This document shows positions 63,425-64,000 of a stretch of DNA of 64,000 nt, piece after piece. The stretch's first letter is position 1. Every line of letters starts with the position of its first letter. The stretch spans positions 620,001 to 684,000 of the forward strand of contig NZ_CP042912.1 in NCBI RefSeq assembly GCF_008087665.1, read 5' to 3'. Below the pieces are notes generated by a model that saw nothing but the letters and a program-made list of their open reading frames with translations, was not told the origin of the DNA and did no database searches. The position numbers and the translations under genes are program-made. Source of the DNA: Mariniblastus fucicola (GTDB taxonomy: Bacteria; Planctomycetota; Planctomycetia; Pirellulales; Pirellulaceae).

Positions 63425-63856
63425 ATGCAGGTCAGTGCGAAATCTCTGGGGTCGAAAAAGCCGCTCTTTGCTGATTTCTCAGTGCCTCTCCCGCCTGACT
63501 GGTATGACGATGGTGATTCCGGTCGAACGCTGCGCGATTTGATCGAGCAGGTTGTCCGGCTCGAAGTGCGGGCATTTCTCAAACGCCAATCGGATCGGCA
63601 GTTTGTCCGCGCGCTAACCGCGCGAGAAATTGATGACTCGGTCAAAAAAGGCAAAGTCGAAATGGGTGCCAGCGAAGTGGAAATCCGGGACGTCGACGAA
63701 GATGCGGCCGTGAGTGCTGCCTGGGTTGCCTTCGAGGACGGAATTTACTTGGTCATCGTCGATGAGAAACGGTATAAAGACTTGGACGAGGCAGTGTTCG
63801 TGACGAAGGATAGCCGATTGACGTTCGTTCGGCTGACGATGCTGTCAGGAGCGTGA
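63425..63856 (+). CDS. Small hypothetical protein of the same cluster
   Basis: 143 residues, ATG at 63425, 15 nt after the large gene. An opening segment LGSKKPLFADFSVPLPPDWY is followed by a helix (RTLRDLIEQVVRLEVRAFLK) and an acidic alpha/beta part (EVEIRDVDEDAAVSAAWVAF, EDGIYLVIVDEKRYKDLDEA). It ends FVTKDSRLTFVRLTMLSGA. Cytosolic, no recognised motif. The tight spacing with both neighbours indicates that it acts with the large protein. Confidence 0.72.
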   Translation: MQVSAKSLGSKKPLFADFSVPLPPDWYDDGDSGRTLRDLIEQVVRLEVRAFLKRQSDRQFVRALTAREIDDSVKKGKVEMGASEVEIRDVDEDAAVSAAWVAFEDGIYLVIVDEKRYKDLDEAVFVTKDSRLTFVRLTMLSGA

Positions 63857-63871
63857 AGCACAGGAGCTTGC

Positions 63872-64000
63872 GGTGGGAAAACTGGTCGATTTGCAGCAAC
63901 AGGTCCAGAGTTGGCACACCGGCTCGAACGAACTTCGCGATGAGAAACGTTTTCTCGCGGGAGTCAAAAAGCTTCCCGCAAAGTTGCGACCGATTGCCCT
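63872..64000 (+). CDS. Third gene of the cluster, N-terminal fragment
   Basis: Begins with GTG at 63872, with AGGAG at 63861-63865 (6-nt spacing), and runs off the right edge after about 42 codons (MGKLVDLQQQVQSWHTGSNE at the N-terminus, then a basic helix KRFLAGVKKLPAKLRPIA). Only a helical, charged start can be seen; no family can be assigned. It lies 15 nt after the 143-residue gene, so it belongs to the same operon. Confidence 0.6.

Noticed and set aside
1-64000. tRNA, rRNA, insertion sequences or prophage genes
   Set aside because: Scanned the intergenic stretches for T-loop-like sequences, terminal inverted repeats and transposase or integrase motifs and found none.

Overview
The window looks like a chromosomal segment of a planctomycete, most likely of the Pirellulales. 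The reasons are the gene families present: DUF1571, CotH kinase with DUF4956, DUF4388 response regulators, ExbB/ExbD plus PQQ-propeller operons and secreted prenyltransferase/squalene-oxidase-repeat proteins. Shine-Dalgarno sequences are often weak or absent, and lineage-specific hypothetical proteins are numerous. The assignment is inference from protein families only. I see no rRNA, tRNA, CRISPR array, insertion sequence, integrase or phage genes; this is ordinary chromosome with accessory-like blocks.

Region 1 (1-12.84 kb) is almost entirely on the minus strand. A truncated crotonase/FadJ-type gene sits at the left edge. Beside it is a long gene train that begins at a near-consensus promoter (12812-12840). 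It encodes a secreted prenyltransferase-repeat protein carrying a one-base frameshift, a single-pass membrane protein, then (after a 478-bp gap) an ExbB/TolQ motor, two ExbD/TolR proteins, a membrane-anchored TPR plus PQQ-type beta-propeller protein, a TPR-fused family-5 solute-binding protein and a secreted coiled-coil protein. It resembles a proton-motive-force-driven envelope machine of unknown role.

Region 2 (13-29.1 kb) holds a periplasmic MsrA lipoprotein and a small PHA-system-like protein, then a TolC / HlyD / MacB-type permease efflux locus with no ATPase gene. After these come leuS, map, a SpoU methyltransferase, and a DUF4956 plus CotH kinase pair. Region 3 (29.4-37.6 kb) has a gamma-glutamyltranspeptidase, a greatly enlarged Tex protein, a lactonase, CinA/PncC and hypotheticals.

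Region 4 (37.9-46.3 kb) is a compact six-gene chemosensory operon: CheY-like, CheW-like, a receptor without an external sensor, a hybrid CheA, a receiver-DUF4388 regulator and an FHA coiled-coil protein. It has no cheR or cheB and ends at a strong terminator. Its output is unlikely to be flagellar steering; a pilus-type or alternative cellular function is more plausible.

Region 5 (46.3-64 kb) mixes a secreted agmatine-deiminase-family enzyme, an M61 peptidase with PDZ domain, an adenylate-kinase-like enzyme, a mercaptopyruvate-type sulfurtransferase preceded by a pentanucleotide repeat, an OleC-like acyl-CoA ligase, a SEC-C/TPR protein, a ferredoxin-NADP reductase, DUF937 and DUF1571 proteins. 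It ends in an unrecognised three-gene cluster led by a 1394-residue cytosolic protein; the last gene runs off the window.
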